Assembly (NCBI GenBank): GCA_030998225.1 | Contig: JAPYXD010000403.1 | Span: 3,038,001 to 3,102,000, forward strand | From: Diplolepis rosae | Lineage: Eukaryota; Arthropoda; Insecta; Hymenoptera; Diplolepididae | Length of the DNA stretch: 64,000 nucleotides | Direction: 5' to 3' | Shown: positions 34,612 to 45,764 of the stretch, in pieces | How positions within the stretch are numbered: the stretch's first letter is position 1 | Layout of the letters: every line of letters begins with the position of its first letter | Program-made: the position numbers and the translations under genes | Notes under the pieces: generated by a model | Seen by the model: the letters and a program-made list of their open reading frames with translations, nothing else | Databases searched by the model: none | Told to the model about the DNA's origin: nothing

Positions 34612-36681
34612 CAGGGTGTCCCAGGACTCAAGGTACATATTAATATTTTTGAATTCCAAAAAAAAAAATGGAATAAAATATTCTAATACAAAAAATTTGT
34701 GAAGTGTATAATTACTGAGTAATTAGCAATTAAAATTGATCAATCATAAAAATGCGTTAGATAGACGACTGTTTATATGCTATCGCTGAGAGAGTGTGAG
34801 AATGCAATTTCAGATCGTATAATTTCCCCTCAGTTTATTTTTGTAAGAGGTATTGATTCTTTGGTGCAACTTCACACTTAAACGAGATTCAAAAATTAAC
34901 AAGCATCTTTTTCGTAGCTACCAAATTAGAAAACATTGCTTGATGAGTTAATTACCTTACTTAAAATGTATGCGTTTTTGAATTTTGTACAATTCTCCTG
35001 AATACTTGGTATTCCGCAGAATTCTCTCGAGTTCTGTAGAAACCACTTTAACACCGTGATGCCAGCTTTTAAATATATTTATTTATCATATTCTTAAATT
35101 TGGCATAAGAACAGACAAAAAAATTCGAGACATAGCCATTTTTATTTTTTTGGAAAACTTATTTATTTAATATTGACTGAGCAACAAGTTTATAATGACT
35201 GTACAAGTTATAATTATAAATCAAAACAAATCAATGAAACGATACTAAGGTACATTGCCGATGGTTTTTGCTTTAATTTCTACCACTCCCAGGGCAACGA
35301 AGTTGATGAAAAAAGAGTTTCTGTTTTCAATGTCCTAGTAGAGCGGGCGTGAATTTGTTTCGCTGCTTAGTAGCAACTCCTGTCTCTCGCCGCGCACGAT
35401 TTTGCACTAACCAACACATTTTTCGTATTGTAAAACAATCAGTGAATTGAAGAAAAATCAAGACAAATTGCTTTGAAAAAGAGAAGTCAACGTGCTTTCA
35501 AACGAAGCACTTCTCTTTACCAGATTTTTATTCAATCCTGCTCGGGATATATCAATAAAAATTACTTCTTTCTGCTACTACTTCTTCTGTCTGCTTGTCG
35601 TTAAGACGCGATGACAACAGTCTGATGCCACTAATTCACTTTTGTGAAAATTTGTACTAATTATTAGTGAAATTTCAGTATTTGGTTTAGCAATTCTGAA
35701 AATTTCACTGAAGTTTTAGTAAACAGTGTCTAATAATTAGTGGCAATTTTCCGAACTGGGGACATATCAGTTTGATTCCTGAGCTTAAGAACTTCGCAAA
35801 GCACTTTTGAAGTAGGTGTTTTTCCGTTCAAATCAATTATTTATTTATTTCCTCGAATCATGAGAAATTAAAAAGAGTTTTATAAGAAATTACTCAGATT
35901 CAGCAAAATTCGTAAGAATTTGTAGGATTTATGAATTTTTCAATTTCAACAATTTATTGCATATTTTCATAGCTTGAAAAGTATTTGAACGTTTTTAAAT
36001 TAATTCAAACGTGTTGAAAGGTATTCCACTGAATTCGTGATAACTATGCAGAATTCGAATAACGAGTACAACTTCATTCACTGGTAGCTGAGCCATCGAC
36101 CTATCTTGACTCATTCAGTAAGAATTACGAAAATTACGAGAAATTTAGTACAATTCGGAGGAATTTACAGCATTCAAAAATCTTGAAATTCCAAATAATT
36201 AGATTTATCCAAAAGTGTTCAAGGTAATTCAAAGATGTTAAAGGGATTTCTAAAGAACTCAAAAGAATTCTGCGAAAATGCCAAGAATTCAGCAGGATTG
36301 TACAGAATTCAAAAACGCATACGTTTTTAACTACGGTAATTAACTCAGCCAGCAATGTTTTCTAATTTGGAAGCTACGAAAAAGATACTTGTTAATTTTT
36401 GAATCTCGTTTAAGTGTGAAGTTGCACCAAAGAATCAATACCTCTTACAAAAATAAACTGAGGAGAAATTATACAATCTGAACTTGCATTCTCACACTCT
36501 CTCAGCGACAGCATATAAACAGTCGTCTATCTAATGCATTTTTATGATTGGTCAATTTTAATTGGTAATTACTCAGTAATTATACACTTCACAAATTTTT
36601 TGTATTAGAATATTTTATTCCATTTTTTTTTTTTTGGAATTCAAAAATATTAATATGTACCTTGAGTCCTGGGACACCCTG
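34612..36681. mobile_element. Non-autonomous DNA transposon, TIRs over 400 bp
   Basis: Starts CAGGGTGTCCCAGGACTC and ends with its complement, with TATA on both sides (34608-34611 and 36682-36685). The inverted arms run from 34612 to about 35045 and from about 36235 to 36681 and match well throughout. The 1.2-kb centre has no coding frame. It carries the same first ten terminal bases as the mariner element ending at 16686, so mariner-type mobilisation is likely. It inserted at the 3' edge of the MULE relic. Confidence 0.9.
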
Positions 36682-36748
36682 TATAACGTTAACAGCTCTG
36701 GGCTATTGTTTTTTTACCTTCAAAATTTACCTTTCAAAGAAACAATTA

Positions 36749-36900
36749 GCTGCTCATAACTGTTCTCGCAGTTATTTAGCGCAACATTTAGCTGCTCATA
36801 ACTGTTCACGCAGTTATTTAGCGCAATATTTGGCTGCCCATAACTGTTCACGCAGTTATTTAGCGCAATATTTAGATGCTCATAACTGTTCACGCAGTCA
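36749..36900 (+). repeat. Tandem 42-bp repeat, 3.6 copies
   Basis: Units begin at 36749, 36791, 36833 and 36875 (GCTGCTCATAACTGTTCACG). The 42-bp period keeps one frame open through 14-residue units (LAAHNCSRSYLAQY). There is no sign of a start, so coding is doubtful. Confidence 0.85.
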
Positions 36901-37140
36901 TTCTAAATCATTGCTCATAAAAGATTAATTAGAACATACTCAGTTTTCATAATTTTTTACTCTATTACTTTCACAGAACAGTATGTTTGATTCGAATTCA
37001 ATACTTCAGATTACTTTTTTTATTAAAATTACAGCCACTTTATGGGCATTCCATAATTTGCGTTCTCATATGTAACATTATACTTATATGATGTGTTTCG
37101 CGAAAAAACTCTATGATATTCAATCTCATGGGTTAATGAA

Positions 37141-37357
37141 CACTAAACCTACCGACATATTATATATACCTATTTCTACCGATGGCAATGAAATGACCGC
37201 TTTTGAAATAAACATTATAGTCTTTTCCAGTTGATTGTAATTAATACAGAACTTAGCATAAACAATAAACACAAAATAATTATCATATAATAATTCAAAA
37301 ACATTTATTTTTCGGGCGGTCAAAAGCGGTAATTTGACCGCTCTGGTAGGTTTAGTG
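37141..37357. mobile_element. piggyBac-type MITE
   Basis: A 217-bp element with perfect 13-bp inverted ends CACTAAACCTACC. The right flank is TTAA (37358-37361) and the left TGAA (37137-37140), a one-base change from TTAA. TTAA targets and CAC-starting ends fit piggyBac-like elements. There is no coding capacity. Confidence 0.8.
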
Positions 37358-37361
37358 TTAA

Positions 37362-37890
37362 GGATAAGATCAATTTTGAATTGAGAGTACGCCGCACGTA
37401 CGGTTTATTGCCTCTATTGTCATGACCCACTGCCTGCTTTTGGGTTCGTCTTCGAGCTGGCTGACAGAAGTTGTGGGACCAATTCGTCTCATATCTAGGA
37501 CGCAGAAATTCTAATTTCTTGCAAGTTAGACGAATTTATGCAACTGCAGAAATAGCGAAATCTCAGGTTCTATGCATTTCTAGTTGATATTTTAATATGC
37601 AATATGAAACTTCGCTTCATTATGTATGCGAAATTAGGAATCAGAAATGACGTTCAGCTTGAAGCAATTGAGCGTTCAAATCGACTCTTATTTCCAGAAA
37701 ATTTTATGTTTTTCTTATGCATAAAAAACCGACTTCCCATTCAACGCGAGCTTTCTTATTCGATTTATTCGCTTCGTGAAGGTTTTCTCTATCAATTAGA
37801 GCTTTAAAAATTTGAATAATAGGAGGCCGTCATTTTTTTTTTCGACCGTCTACTGAGTCAATTTATATTGCTTACGATTGGGAAATTTTG
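37362..37890 (+). repeat. Repeat R, copy 1
   Basis: Diverged copy of an unnamed repeat also at 45765-46345 and, inverted, 62825-63195. Shared phrases include TTTATTGCCT near the start, TTAGACGAATTTATGCAA and AGCGAAATCTCA in the middle, and CGACCGTCTACTGAGT at the end (CGATCGTCTAGTGAGT in copy 2). It follows the MITE directly. Confidence 0.65.
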
Positions 37891-39060
37891 TGTATATGGT
37901 AATATCGGCAATCTGTTTCATGCTACCAATGTTTTTTTCATCATTTATTATTTTTATAAAACACTTTGATGACTAGATTTGTTTGTTCTCTAGGAACTTT
38001 AAGTTTGAACAGTTACTTTTTTCGAAGAGTAACTTAGTTTCAACATGTTTTTAACATGTTTTTGATTGTGATTGTCGGTACACTCAATAATGCAATACAT
38101 ACAGGGTGGCCACGAGTGGGATGCGGAATAAAGCTATAAGTGCGAGTATAACAGCAATATTTTTTGGCCTAAGTTCGTCCTTCTCGCACTCATAGTGAGA
38201 CGGCCCAGCCTTAAGTATCCGCTTTTTGCGACGAAACGGGGGTAAAATCCGCGAAACTAAGGCCACTTTAGGAACAAGTAGGTTCCCATGAGACTCGCAC
38301 AAAAGAATTGCGAGGTATGATCAAGTATTTGAGCAGCAATTAATGATTTACTTCCAAACCGGAAGTGAGCGTGGCGAGAACGAGGCAGTCTCCTTTGTCG
38401 GACATTTTCGTTCGTATCCTCAGCGAGTGCCACACTAACCTGTGCCTGCTCCCACTCGACCGCTTACTCAGATCAAGCATCTTGCGGTATGGTTCGCTGG
38501 ATGGGTGGACGTCCCACACTGTTATTTTTTTTATATTCTTTTTTATTATTTATTGCAGGATCATTTGTTCATTTGCACGTATGGGAGTTTTAATTAATGA
38601 TTAAATAAAATAACTAAATAAACAAATGTAATATATAAATAAATGGACAAATTTTATGGTTATAAATAAATACAGTTATTACTATATTGTAAATAAGGAA
38701 ATATAATCGTTATTTCATTCTAAATAAATAAGTTTAATCACTATCAATTTGAAAGACATCGTCAGAATCGCGAAAATATCAGCTTTCTCCTGATACCGAT
38801 TTCCAACCTCAAAACGGTCGCGAAAAGGGGGAAAAGACCGTGTATGAAATTCTTAATTCATTGATTTAATTAGACTCGATCGCGGTCGCTAATTGAGGCG
38901 CGCGCATATTAATTAAGGGGGGCAATTATTAAAGAGGTGGAAAACCGAGGTAACGTGCTTGGCTGCGGATCCTCAAATTTCATTTCGGTTTCGCACCTGC
39001 AAAAGGTGAGGACTTGTCGCTCGTCGCGGCGATTTTTCTTGGACGATATATCAGGTCAGA
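37891..39060. other. No gene seen; one possible transposon end
   Basis: ACAGGGTGGCCACGAGTGGG at 38101 resembles the CAGGGTG terminus of Tc1/mariner-type MITEs, but I find no matching right end. The rest is AT-rich, turning GC-richer near 38880-39050. Confidence 0.35.
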
Positions 39061-39064
39061 GCTC

Positions 39065-39107
39065 ATAGTCAGGTGACGTGCATTTTAGCATCACCGCACC
39101 TGACTAT
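39065..39107. repeat. 11-bp hairpin near structured repeats
   Basis: ATAGTCAGGTG (39065-39075) pairs perfectly with CACCTGACTAT (39097-39107) over a 21-nt loop. It lies about 300 bases before the three hairpin repeats. Confidence 0.6.
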
Positions 39108-39396
39108 TAGAGAATCTGATCGTGTATGTTTACCCATCCCCCTTTTAAGATAGGGATTAGCAGGCTCACGTTTTTTTTTGTTTTGGACGCGTTTCTTGAT
39201 TGGATTTTGTCACGGTTTACTGGATTTTTTTAGGTTTGACATTGGCGTTACGTAAGGGATTTGATTGTCAAAAGAAAATAATAAAATAGATTTTTTCTTT
39301 AATTCTTGAGTGTCGAGTACCCGTTGACTCACCCCGAGTGAGAAATTGGGAAAGTCACTCCTATTTTAAGGAATCTCTGTCTCTTTAATTGCCAAT

Positions 39397-39600
39397 CAGG
39401 TGCCGTAGCCCCTTAGGGGACTTTACCTGTGAGGTAATAATTCTTCATTCTTTTTTTTATATATATCACAAACCAAATTGTCAACCAGGTGCCGTATCCC
39501 CTCAGGACACTTTACCTGGGAGACGACATCCTTTTTCTCTTCTTTTTGGTAAATTCAATTGTGGATCTGGTGCCGTAGCCCCTTAGGGCACTTTACCAGA
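39397..39600 (+). repeat. Three hairpin repeats (TGCCGTAGCCCCTTAG)
   Basis: Copies at 39397-39429, 39485-39519 and 39566-39600, spaced 88 and 81 bases. Each folds as an outer stem plus TGCC stem, a 12-nt loop near GTAGCCCCTTAG and a bulge CTTTA on the 3' side. Copy 3 pairs perfectly (TCTGG TGCC with GGCA and CCAGA); copies 1 and 2 have one mismatch each. The outer stem changes from CAGG/CCTG to CTGG/CCAG, keeping the pair. Each copy follows an AATTG.CAA-like phrase. Function unknown; it may be a retroelement leader. Confidence 0.7.
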
Positions 39601-40458
39601 GACACGTACTTCCTTGCCCCTGGAGAATTGATGAACAAATCTACGCGAAATCGCGTTGTCAGGTGGGGCGGTTTTCATTTCGAAAATTGAGGAATTGAAC
39701 GCATCTTCTAACGCAAATGATGAAAGTTTCTGTGTGTGTAAGCCCAAGTGCTTTTAGTCACCACAAAACCTCTGATGCTATAAATATGGAAGATTTTCTC
39801 AATTTGAGCAAGCAAAAGACTAAATAAATTCTTGTTATTGTTTAGATGCTTCGAGGGTGGAATACGGAATCGTAATGCACAAGGAAAATTCATGTTGAAA
39901 AGAGCCTGCCAGTCAACCATAATATTATTTTCAGATGTAGGGAAAACCCAAAAATTAAACCTTGTATTTGAAGGCGCAATTGCGCGAAATTACAACAACG
40001 TTAATTGAAGTTTTCTTTTATGGTTTTTAGACTCCTAAAATTTCCATATCTCGGGTACTGCTGCGAGAATTCGTCCATTTTGCCTTTGTTCACAAGGAAA
40101 AATTAACGTCGTGAGTTTTTTCGGTTTTTCTTACTCACTAAATAAAGAATAAAAACTCGCGAAATTTTCACCCTTCGTGTGACCCACACGTAAATTCTAA
40201 AAGGACAATTTTGAACTAAAATAGGGCAAAATTGCCTTTCCAAAATTCAGAAAATCGGTATAATTAAAAATTGCAGATTTGGAATCTAAAATCAAAATTT
40301 AAGAGCGAAACTTTTGACCAAATCGGGCAAAAATAACTTTATAAATGCTCAAAATTGATAAATTAATGATCAAAAAGGTCGAAATGTTTCAATAGCTTAT
40401 TCTGCCACACATTCATGTCCACTCTGTATATATATTAAAAATTAGAAATTGAATATTG

Positions 40459-40567
40459 CGCAACTAGGGAAAAAAAATTTATTTTGTGAGTGTGAAGTTT
40501 GATGCCCGAGCGAAGCGAGGTCAACAATTACACGGGTATAATAAATGTTTTCCCCGTGTTGCACACG
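40459..40567. repeat. Hairpin element B with 56-nt loop
   Basis: Arms at 40472-40483 and 40540-40551 pair in 11 of 12 positions, with looser pairing outward to GCAAC/GTTGC. The 56-nt loop contains GTGTGAAGTTTGATGCCC and GAGCGAAGCGAGG and aligns without gaps to the loop of hairpin A, but the arms are unrelated to those of A. Confidence 0.75.
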
Positions 40568-40569
40568 AT

Positions 40570-41085
40570 TTTTTCCTACTGGGGTGTCAAAGAAAGATTG
40601 ATTCGCTTTGCAGGGAGGAAGAACATGCACTATATGACTCGCTAGTAGAAAAATTAAATTGAATATTTCTAAAATTGGAAACTAATTTCAGACTAGAGTG
40701 CACAATAGAGAGGGAATAATATATACAAGATTTTGTACTCTCTACATGTGAATCAGTGACGTTTACGTTGAATTAAAAGTTATTACACTCGGCGTCTGAG
40801 CCTAATACTACATTGAGATAAAAATGCTATTGAATCCATAGTATTTCTGCAAAAAGCATGTATATCATTGATTCAAATCAATATGTTATAGAATTGGTAG
40901 CAAATGTATCAGTTTTATTGGCACATTTTTTTAAACCAATAATATACATGCTTTTGGTAAAAATGCTATAGATTCAATAGCATTTTCCTCTCACTGTATA
41001 CACAAATAATAACACCAATTACATGTATACACACGGTGTATACACAGTGTATACACAAATAATAACACCAATTACATGTATACAT
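40570..41085. other. No gene seen
   Basis: AT-rich. A short direct repeat of TACACAAATAATAACACCAAT (period about 60) lies just right, near 40998-41080. Confidence 0.5.
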
Positions 41086-41089
41086 GCGG

Positions 41090-41500
41090 TTCGAATTGTC
41101 TGCATTTCGTCTGCTAACTTCAACTGCTGAACCTTTTTGCTTCTGTAGAGTTTTAGTGGCGTTCTGTGGCGGGGTCGTTCCCTGAGGCGGCTGCTGCGGC
41201 AATTCCTGTACCAACTCCTGCGCCAACACTCTTGGTGTTTACAACAGCATTTGCAGCTGCAATTGGTGCATTTCTTGCATCTTCTGCATCCGCTGCATTT
41301 GCTGTATCATCTGTTCCATCAAAAGCTGGAGCAGTGGTATGTTGGCCGGCTGCTCACTGGTCAGCATATCGGCAGGCTACTGCTGCATCTGCAGCTGCAG
41401 ATTTTGCAGCAACATTTGCGAAGATTTTGGCTCAGCCGCCACTTCCTCCTTGTTCTGAGGACAAGAGGTTCCGTGCTCCTCTTGCTGACCCTGTGTGTGA
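41090..41500 (-). pseudogene. Gln/Met-rich gag-like relic
   Basis: On the minus strand one frame reads a long Gln/Met/Leu heptad-like coil (QMIQQMQRMQKMQEMHQL) followed by a Gln/Pro-rich stretch and a basic end, broken by two stops. Gln-rich coils at the N-terminus occur in many retroelement Gag proteins, but there is no zinc knuckle here, so the link is weak. The plus strand of the same DNA gives an Ala-rich 124-codon frame (41166-41540), most likely a shadow of the CAG/CTG-type composition. Confidence 0.35.
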
Positions 41501-41540
41501 GAAAACTACTTATATTTTACGAATTACACATTTTCAATAA

Positions 41541-42420
41541 GTACATTTATTTTGCTCGCCTAGCACAAATCATCATAACATAAAAATTATAAAATCAAGA
41601 ATTTGTTTAACGTACAGAATCTATATAACTAGATTATGTGAAATTTTATAATAAATTATGTAAACTAGTGGATAATCATTAAAAGAAATAGTGTTTAACA
41701 CTGTGGAGCATGAACGAAAACTTGGTGACGAACGGACAAAACACGTTCAAACACGACTGCAGTACGATGAATTTTTAAAAGAGAGTACTAAAGAAAAGGG
41801 TAACTCTATTTTGTATGTCTTAAATTGTTTTTTATTATTGAATATAATAACATATTATTGATGAAAAATAGAATTTTGGATTTACAATAGTTTGTTTTTA
41901 AATTAAAAGATAAATATACATCTTACGAAGTAAGATTGCGATTCAAACTTGTAAATCCCTATGTTGTAAATAATTTTATTTGATAACTTTCTTTTATATT
42001 TCGTTTAATACGAAAGTTTGCAAAATTATTCATTTTAATAAGATCTACAAATTTTGTCTGCCCTAGTTTCTGATGAGACGTATATTTTTCATTTTAATAT
42101 AAAAAGTACAATTAAAATTCAAAAATTTCAATATGTAAACAAAACATCTGAATGTCCAAGAAGTTAGTACCGCCATTTTGTTTTTTCCAAAGAAACAAAA
42201 GTTTTTCTAGATAGTGTTGCGAACGATTTTGAAAAGAATGGAAATTCGGGCCGAAATTTTGAAAAAAACGATTTTTTTGAGGCACAGACATTTTGTTTTT
42301 TTGAAAAAACGAATTTTGTGTTGAGTTGTGCTATGCGAGCACAATAAATCTCTTTCACAACAATTATTTCTCAGGCGCATCCTTTCAAAAATAAATAAAT
42401 TTTTGTCAATTTCAAGATTT
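41541..42420. other. No gene seen
   Basis: AT-rich with short frames only. Confidence 0.5.
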
Positions 42421-43745
42421 TGTCACGTTCCGCGACTCCACCACCTAGAGTAATAAACAAATTAAGGAACCAATGAAGAGATCAAGGCAACATTACCACG
42501 TCCTTGATTATATTGACTCAACAGTAAGATCTAACAAGAAATAGGAAGATCGTTAAAATCGAAAGGCAAATCTAAATAGATATATTTGGCTGTGACATTA
42601 ACGCCAAGTAATAAATTTCATCGGAACGTGACTCATCGGTAAAGGCAACTCATTCGACTTTAAACACCAAAATATGGAAAAGATCGTAAACCTTGTTTTT
42701 ACTTCCACAGTAGTTGACCTTTTCGTTAGAATCGAATAACAGATAAAATAGACTTGATATATTTGACTATGACACTAATGCCAGGTAATAAATTTCATCG
42801 AAGCATAAGTGATCAGAGAAGGCAACTCATCCGATCTTAAAATACCAAATATGCAAAAGATGATACACCTTGTTTTTATTTCCACAGTAGTTGACCTTTC
42901 GTTAGAACCGAATAACAGATAAAATAGACTGCGACATTAGTCTTAGGCAATGAATTTCATTGGAGCACGAGTCATCAGAGAAGGCAACTCATCCGATCTT
43001 AATACCAAATATGGAAAAGGCGGTACACCTTCTTTTGCTCCCACCATGGGCAATCTTGCAAAAGTTCTATAAAAAGCGAAAGTTCTAATAGAGATCAGTT
43101 CAGTCAACATCAGATTTCTACAATGTAACCAACGCGAGTTCAGTCAGTTCAGTCAACATCAGATTTCTACAATGTAACCAACGTGAGTTCAGTCAGTCAG
43201 TCGACATCCGATTTTTACAATGTAACCAACGCGAGTCCAGTCCAGTACCATCATCTCTACACGGCGAGTTCAGTTCAGTCTAGTCCAGTTTTATTATCTC
43301 TACGCTACGAGTTCAGTCCAGCCTCATCAGATTTTACCGCTACTCAGACGAATTCCTACTCGACGCTGAGTTCAACGACATTAGAAAGTGAAGGGGAATC
43401 ACCGTCCAAAATTCTCTCTAAACTTGGATCAAGAATCGACTAGACCAACCGTCTCAACGAATTTCCCATCAACAAGTACTATCTCAAGGATCTCAACGAG
43501 GACTCACCTGACCACCTTCGCTCCACTGGACTCAATAAATCACCAGTCAAATTTCACTCGGGGTAATTACAAAGGTACATCTAAATTTCAATTCGATTTC
43601 CAATTCCATGATCCTTATTCGTTTCTCAATTTGATTGTCAATAAACATACTTTATATCAATAACCATTCTCAATCACTGACTTCTCCTCATCCCTTAGAG
43701 AGGATCCTTTTCGATCCTAACATAAAACGAGGAATCTTTTAAGAA
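42421..43745 (+). repeat. LTR-like element with two tandem-repeat arrays
   Basis: Starts TGTCACGTTCCGCG, similar to the L1-family LTR start. It contains about three units of a ~175-bp repeat (42580-43020, phrase AAGGCAACTCATCCGATCTT), a TATA box TATAAAAA at 43069, three 53-bp units just after it (43095-43235, TTCTACAATGTAACCAACG) and AATAAA at 43640. The end is either CCTAACA at 43722 or the stretch ACGAGGAATC that resembles the L1-family end. I could not fix a target duplication. Most likely an old solo LTR. Confidence 0.6.
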
Positions 43746-43749
43746 GAGA

Positions 43750-44555
43750 AATGTTACGTTTCTGACGTAAAAATTTGTTAAAGCATATATTTTATAGAAA
43801 TTTAAATTTCGGAAAAACAAAAGGTGGGCTGAGTTTCGCTAGGTAAATACAATGAATCTTTTTTTCAACAATTTTTTCTCAGATGCATCTTTTCCGAAAT
43901 TGATACATTTATTTTAAATTTTGGAAAAACATGTTCAAAAAAATTTCGAAATTGAAAAAAATGTATTTATTTTGAAAAAGTTGCGTCTGAAAGAAAATGG
44001 TTGGGAAATAAACTTATTTTACGTTTAAAAATCTTACATTACTTTTCCTACAGCTCAACAATGAATATTTATAATATTATAAAAACAATTAATAACTATT
44101 TAACTATATTTTTTATTTGCGAGGCCTTGTTCGCGTTCGAATCTGGAAGGAAACTAGATTGTGCTAAAGGAATGTGACACTTGTAATGATTATAATACAC
44201 CTGTATTTGCAAAAGAGAGGGACATCTAAGAAACTTCTGACCAAGTGTATCAAATCGCGATTCAAAGTTCTTCGCAGACAAATAAAGTTACATTGTAACA
44301 CTATGGAAGGCAATAAACCTAAACATGAAATATCTCACGTTCCGAGAAATGTATATCCGCGTATTATGAAGTAAACCGTTAGTTTACGTATAATTTTGGC
44401 ACTAAGTCAATATTCAAGTTAATCGTTAGTTACTCTAAAATTTGATGAAGTAGTATGAAAATAATTTATTTTCACTCATCAATATCAAATTCAATTTTAA
44501 TATTATGTACAGTCAATCAATTTTTTATTTGATTTCAAAATTATAATATTCATAA
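43750..44555. other. No gene seen
   Basis: AT-rich, no long frame and no paired termini. TGTTACGTTTC at about 43752 resembles the LTR start at 42421 and might mark a second fragment. Confidence 0.45.
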
Positions 44556-44715
44556 AATAGGACTTGTATCCACCCTCAAATGACAATCTCAAACGATGTT
44601 GTTGTTAATAATTGGCTTTAGCGTCCAGAAATGATAACTCAGGAAGTTACATACTTTCAAACGTTTCGACTCTGATCGGAGTCCTCATCAGTGATCCTCA
44701 TTTCTAAAATACCAA
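44556..44715 (-). mobile_element. 3' end fragment of a Penelope-like element
   Basis: Minus-strand match to the end of the element at 21-23.6 kb: hammerhead core, then GGACGCTAAAGCCAATTAT. No RT or nuclease sequence accompanies it. Confidence 0.65.
44664..44691 (-). ncRNA. Hammerhead ribozyme-like core, copy 2
   Basis: On the minus strand: CTGATGA, G, GACTC, loop CGATCA, GAGTC, GAAA. Compared with the copy at 23453, the second pair of stem II changes from G-C to A-T on both sides, so the stem is kept. No clear stem I is visible. Confidence 0.7.
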
Positions 44716-45297
44716 ATATTGGGTAAAGTATTGCACGTATGAGCCCTATTTTTGGAATAAGCTTTGGTAATATGAAAATTGTAAAAAAATGTAAAAATGT
44801 AAAATATCATGAGAAAATTTATATAAAATTGTACGCAACCATCGATAAATTACCTAAAAACTTCCTTAGGAATAACAATAAAATTTTTGCACATAACTCT
44901 AAGATACATCAACTAAAAAACTAGTATATATTTATGCCTAAATATTACTAAACATACTTGTATCTAGATGCAAGCACCTATATAATATAAAATTGCAAAG
45001 AATTATTCATGAAAATTAGCTGAAAATTGCTGATACGAATTCTACACTGTTAGAAATTTCTACCGCAATTTCTCAGAACATGTGACCGAAGTTTTATTCA
45101 GCTACTGCCTCACAGATTAAGACAGATTTCAAAAAATTCTGTTACTTTTTAGTAAATTTATGAAAAAAAATTTAGATTACAGTTACAAAGCGTTGAATAT
45201 TCTGTATATGTTTCTCTAGCAATACTGAAACTTGTAATAGGAATAATTTTACTTTTTGGAGAGTATAAATGGCCTTTCCGGTGTTGTAATGATTTTA

Positions 45298-45348
45298 TTA
45301 GAAATCGTCGACGTTTCGACCAAATTTTTGGTTCTTATCAAGACTACA
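45298..45348 (-). ncRNA. Degenerate hammerhead-like motif
   Basis: Minus strand reads TTGATAAGA, a strong stem ACCAAA/TTTGGT with a 2-nt loop, CGAAACGTCGAC. The order of boxes mimics CUGAUGA-stem II-GAAAC with two changes in the first box. It lies about 600 bases from copy 2 on the same strand. Confidence 0.35.
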
Positions 45349-45764
45349 AGGAATATTTTACATAAGTATTGGTCATACAAATAAAATAAAAGTTACATAC
45401 ATAAATTCAAAATAAAAGGAATAGAGAGAAACACATACCAAAGATAAATTTTCAATCATGTTTGTTCTTGAAAAAATGACAAGATAAATGTCTATTTTTG
45501 TAATTAATTTGTTTGAAGTTTTTTACATAAAAACAAATCCTTGTTAAAAAATAAAAATGTAAAAAATCCTGCTATGTTAAAATAAACATTTGTGTTGCAT
45601 AGGATTTTTAAGTTTAAAATTAATTTAATTTAATCGAAGGTAAACATTGCACTTGCAGAACATGCTATTACAAATAAGCATTCTTTCGATTTTAAAAATA
45701 CAAAAGTTTTAGATTCTGAAAATAACCTAAAAAAACATTATAAAAAGTATAAAAGTGTTTTATG

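Noticed and set aside
38101..38560. MITE starting ACAGGGTGG
   Set aside because: No matching right terminus or target duplication could be found.
39397..39600. CRISPR-like array
   Set aside because: Only three diverged units with low-complexity spacers of unequal length in a eukaryotic transposon context.
41166..41540. 124-codon Ala-rich plus-strand frame
   Set aside because: It is antisense to a Gln/Met-rich frame with better domain-like character, and the composition explains the openness.
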